Positions 61,672 through 64,000 of a stretch of 64,000 bases of DNA are shown here, piece after piece. Source of the stretch: Streptomyces caniferus (lineage in GTDB: Bacteria; Actinomycetota; Actinomycetes; Streptomycetales; Streptomycetaceae); NCBI RefSeq assembly GCF_009811555.1, contig NZ_BLIN01000002.1:930001-994000 (forward strand), given 5' to 3'. The notes below the pieces were generated by a model. It made no database searches and had not been told where the DNA came from. It saw nothing but the letters and a program-made list of their open reading frames with translations. Each line of letters opens with the position of its first letter. The first letter of the stretch is position 1. The position numbers and the translations under genes are program-made.

Positions 61672-61701
61672 GCGTTTCTATGCATTGGACGCATGAAACG
61701 C
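61672..61701. promoter_or_regulatory. Probable LysR operator between the regulator and MFS genes
   Basis: GCGTTTC (61672-61678) and GAAACGC (61695-61701) are exact inverted arms, with ATGC (61680-61683) and GCAT (61691-61694) forming a second inner pair. It sits 20 bases before the MFS ATG (61721) and 14 bases from the regulator start, the usual place for a LysR recognition site. Confidence 0.68.
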
Positions 61702-61720
61702 GGCGTCCTACCTTCGAAGC

Positions 61721-63037
61721 ATGCCTCCCGCTGATACCGGGGCGTCCGTCATCGACCGTGCGGCCGCCTCTCCCCAGTCGTCCACTGACTCTTCTCCTTC
61801 CGCCGCTCCCGACCCCGAGTCGGGCAAGCTGCGGCCGGGCGGCCCCGGCTACCGCCGGATGAGCTTCGCCCTCTTCGCCGCCGGGATCGCGACCTTCGCA
61901 CTCCTCTACTCCACGCAGGCGCTGCTGCCCGCGATCTCCACCGACCTCGGGGTCAGCCCGGACCAGGCGAGCTGGACGGTGTCCGCGGCCACCTTCGGCC
62001 TGGCCCTCGGTGTGATCCCGCTGAGCGCGGTGTCCGAGCGCTTCGGCCGGCGCACGCTGATGACGGTGTCCCTCTCCGTCGCCGCGTTGATCGCCATGGC
62101 GGTGCCGTTCGCCCCGTCGCTCGGTGCGCTGATCGCGCTGCGCGGCATCCAGGGCGTCGCGCTGGCCGGGCTGCCGGCGTCGGCGATGGCCTTCCTGGCC
62201 GAGGAGGTGCGCGCCAAGGCGCTGGTGGCGGCCATCGGACTGTTCGTGGCGGGCAACAGCATCGGCGGCATGTCGGGCCGGATCGTGACCGGCTGGGTCG
62301 CCCAGGCGTGGGGCTGGCGGGCCGCGCTGGCCGCGGTGGGTGTCCTGGCCGTGGTGTGCGCGGTGACGTTCCGGCTGCTGGTTCCCAAGGCCCGGCACTT
62401 CGCGCCGCGTTCGGTGGGCCCGCGGGCGCTGGCCCGCACGCTCGGCGGCCACCTCGCCGACCCGCTGCTGCGCCGCCTGTACGCCATCGGCGGGCTGTTC
62501 ATGACGGTCTTCGGCGCGGTCTACACGGTCATCGGCTACCGCCTGGTGTCCGAGCCGTTCAACCTCCCGCAGGGCATCGTCGGTTCGATCTTCGTGGTCT
62601 ACCTGGTCGGTACGGTCTCCTCGGCCGCGGCCGGGAAGCTGGTCGCCCGCACGGGCCGCCGCGGCGCGCTCTACCTGGCCGTCGGCACCACTTCCACGGG
62701 CCTGCTGCTCTCCCTCTCCGACTCCGTCTACTCGGTGCTGGCAGGCCTCGTCCTGATCACCGCGGGCTTCTTCGCGGGCCACGCGGTCGCCTCGTCCTCG
62801 GTCAGCCGCACCGCCAAGACGGCCCGCGCCCAGGCGTCGGCGCTGTACCAGTGCGCGTACTACGTCGGCAGCAGCCTGGGCGGTGCGCTCGGCGCCGCCG
62901 CCTTCCACGCCGTCGGCTGGGAGGGCACCGTCCTCCTGGGCCTCGCCGCGATGGTGGGCGCCGCCTCGATCACCCTCTACGCCACCCGCAAGGCCGTGGC
63001 CGAACGCCGCCTGCTCCACCTGGAGAAGGCCGCGTAA
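61721..63037 (+). CDS. MFS transporter
   Basis: A 438-residue protein with twelve hydrophobic segments between residues 45 and 425 and a Ser/Pro-rich cytoplasmic start. The motif ERFGRRTLM (loop 2-3) and LAGLPASAMAFLAEEV (helix 5 region) are those of drug/metabolite exporters. LysR-controlled MFS genes commonly export small toxic compounds or amino acids; the YnfM/arabinose-efflux-like type fits. Substrate unknown. Confidence 0.88.
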   Translation: MPPADTGASVIDRAAASPQSSTDSSPSAAPDPESGKLRPGGPGYRRMSFALFAAGIATFALLYSTQALLPAISTDLGVSPDQASWTVSAATFGLALGVIPLSAVSERFGRRTLMTVSLSVAALIAMAVPFAPSLGALIALRGIQGVALAGLPASAMAFLAEEVRAKALVAAIGLFVAGNSIGGMSGRIVTGWVAQAWGWRAALAAVGVLAVVCAVTFRLLVPKARHFAPRSVGPRALARTLGGHLADPLLRRLYAIGGLFMTVFGAVYTVIGYRLVSEPFNLPQGIVGSIFVVYLVGTVSSAAAGKLVARTGRRGALYLAVGTTSTGLLLSLSDSVYSVLAGLVLITAGFFAGHAVASSSVSRTAKTARAQASALYQCAYYVGSSLGGALGAAAFHAVGWEGTVLLGLAAMVGAASITLYATRKAVAERRLLHLEKAA

Positions 63038-63050
63038 CTCCCCTCGGTCC

Positions 63051-63093
63051 GAAGGGCCCGTCCCGCCACCTGTCCTGGTGGGGCGGGCCCTTC
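63051..63093 (+). terminator. Terminator hairpin after the MFS gene
   Basis: GAAGGGCCCG (63051-63060) pairs with CGGGCCCTTC (63084-63093), with partial pairing inside (CCACC with GGTGG). It lies 13 bases past the stop. Confidence 0.75.
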
Positions 63094-63261
63094 GCCGTCG
63101 ACCGGCTTGGCAGAGCGGGGTGCCGGGGTGCCGGGGTCCTGTCGAACGGCTCGGGTCGGCTCGCCGAGGCGGACGGAGCGCGGGTCGCGGTGGTGCGTGG
63201 GGGCGGCGGAGCGGCACTGTCACTGTGTGCGGCAGCGCTCGGCCCTCCAGATCCTGAAGGG

Positions 63262-63483
63262 CTACTCCCTGACAGGGTCGGCGCCGGGGCGCTTGACGAT
63301 CCGGTCGCCGACCGCGACCGACTTCCAGAGCCGGCGGCTGATCCGGACCTTCACCGCTTCGCCCTCGGCAAGGCGGACCTCGACGGAGTGGTACATGTTC
63401 GAGCCGTCGAGCATGCCCCGCGACTTGTTGAGGACGACGCCTTCCCAGGCGTCGTCTTGTCCGGCTTTGCGAGATGTGAACAT
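63262..63483 (-). CDS. Small DUF7489-like protein
   Basis: ATG 63483 gives 73 residues: MFTSRKAGQDDAWEGVVLNK, then YHSVEVRLAEGEAVKVRISR and WKSVAVGDRIVKRPGADPVR. The short beta-rich pattern is that of the small family found throughout Streptomyces (DUF7489 in recent databases, from memory). The longer frame to 63792 is rejected because its leader is low complexity. No signal peptide. Function unknown. Confidence 0.78.
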   Translation of the reverse strand: MFTSRKAGQDDAWEGVVLNKSRGMLDGSNMYHSVEVRLAEGEAVKVRISRRLWKSVAVGDRIVKRPGADPVRE

Positions 63484-63684
63484 GCTACGGAGCCTACGAG
63501 GGCCGGTGGCCGGCCTGCAGAGCCGTGCGTCACCTCCTGGCGATGACATATGTCCTGCCGGGGCGTTGACCGCCACTCGACCGCAGACCGGCGGCTCGTG
63601 CGGGTGCGCGGGGCGTCGCCCGGCGAGCCTGGTCGGCGGCTGCGGCGGACGCGTGGGCACGGCACGCCGGGATACGTGTATGAT

Positions 63685-63830
63685 CATGATGCAACTTCGG
63701 TGCACAGCACGGAAGTCACGCGTCTGTGGTCCAAGGAAAGACGTCCGCCAGCCGGCGGGAAATGCAGGTGCAAGGCCTGCCGGGCGCTCCACACAAGGGT
63801 CCCCGCCTCATTCGAGGCGGGGACCCTTCG
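63685..63830 (+). ncRNA. Candidate small RNA ending at a terminator
   Basis: A TATGAT hexamer (63679-63684) resembling a -10 box is followed about 110 bases later by a perfect hairpin: AAGGGTCCCCGCCTC (63795-63809), loop ATTC, GAGGCGGGGACCCTT (63814-63828), then CGTCGTT. In between are local inverted repeats such as GCAGG/CCTGC and no credible reading frame. The -35 region is poor. It could be a leader instead of a free RNA. Confidence 0.4.
63795..63828 (+). terminator. Perfect 15-bp terminator hairpin
   Basis: A 15-bp perfect stem with a 4-base loop (ATTC). No protein gene precedes it on the plus strand, and on the minus strand it lies far upstream of the DUF7489 gene, so it implies an unannotated transcript. 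Confidence 0.7.
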
Positions 63831-63888
63831 TCGTTCGGGCCCGCACCCCGCCGGACGGCAGACGTACGAGGCCCTCGATGACGGGCAG

Positions 63889-63942
63889 GCGTCGCGGCCG
63901 GTCCGGGCGTCGCGGCCGGTCCGGGCGTCGCGGCCGGTCCGG
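63889..63942. repeat. 18-bp tandem repeat, three copies
   Basis: GCGTCGCGGCCGGTCCGG occurs three times without change at 63889, 63907 and 63925. Confidence 0.92.
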
Positions 63943-64000
63943 GCGCCCCTGACACGGTCCTCCTGCCGGAAGCGCTCGGCGGTGGGTGCGATCGCTGCGG

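Larger units (their letters stand above)
63484..64000. other. Right-end gene-free region
   Basis: 517 bp with no convincing gene. It holds a possible small-RNA unit (63679-63830), an 18-bp repeat (63889-63942) and a short A+T-richer stretch around 63540-63560. Frames across it are open only because of G+C content. A gene could begin beyond base 64000. Confidence 0.55.

Noticed and set aside
63660..63830. tRNA gene near the right end
   Set aside because: No T-loop consensus, no acceptor pairing and no CCA context. The final hairpin is a terminator stem, not a tRNA arm.

Overview
The window is chromosomal DNA from a Streptomyces or very close relative. G+C is very high, third codon positions are almost all G or C, and GTG starts are common. 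The gene set is typical of the genus: AfsQ1/AfsQ2/SigQ, class III adenylate cyclase, LAxTG-type surface protein, acyl-CoA carboxylase with a small epsilon subunit, and PQQ-propeller Ser/Thr kinases. From memory, gene order from histidine ammonia-lyase to adenosine deaminase resembles the central core region of S. coelicolor in reverse; this was not checked by alignment.

Layout. 1-10 kb is more accessory: a partial gene at the left edge, a HAD-like protein, a lipoprotein hydrolase, a probable phosphorothioate-DNA-dependent HNH endonuclease, an LTA-synthase-like membrane sulfatase, a small membrane protein divergent from a NarL-type two-component pair, and a DUF2786 protein. 10-20 kb holds an L,D-transpeptidase, a LAxTG surface protein, hutH, a GAF-GGDEF protein, an enoyl-CoA hydratase, cya and birA. 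20-36 kb holds pccB-pccE, a penicillin-binding protein, maf, MOSC and DJ-1 proteins, two receptor kinases plus a pseudokinase, and accA2, followed by a secreted-type esterase. 36-48 kb holds TetR and DeoR regulators, an LpdA-like flavoprotein and a nucleoside salvage set: PNP, phosphosugar mutase, deoC and two aldehyde dehydrogenase genes. 48.3-51.4 kb is a four-gene type VII secretion-like cassette. 51-58 kb holds a secreted protein, a uridine-kinase-like protein and the sigQ/afsQ1/afsQ2/lipoprotein/VanZ block. The right end carries pspC-like, add, a hydrolase-fold protein lacking its nucleophile, a LysR/MFS pair, a DUF7489 protein and a possible small RNA.

How the genes work together. add, the PNP gene and deoC each have the same perfect 12-bp palindrome CTACGCGCGTAG immediately upstream. 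This suggests one regulon for nucleoside breakdown: adenosine to inosine, phosphorolysis to (deoxy)ribose-1-P, mutase to the 5-P form, DERA cleavage to acetaldehyde, then aldehyde oxidation. The second aldehyde dehydrogenase gene encodes a shortened chain without catalytic residues; with its full-length neighbour it resembles a split ALDH16. birA lies divergent from pccB-pccE, and the biotinylated alpha subunit accA2 is 13 kb away. SigQ is divergent from afsQ1-afsQ2, with a textbook AfsQ1 direct repeat between them.

I saw no tRNA, rRNA, CRISPR array, transposase or prophage gene.
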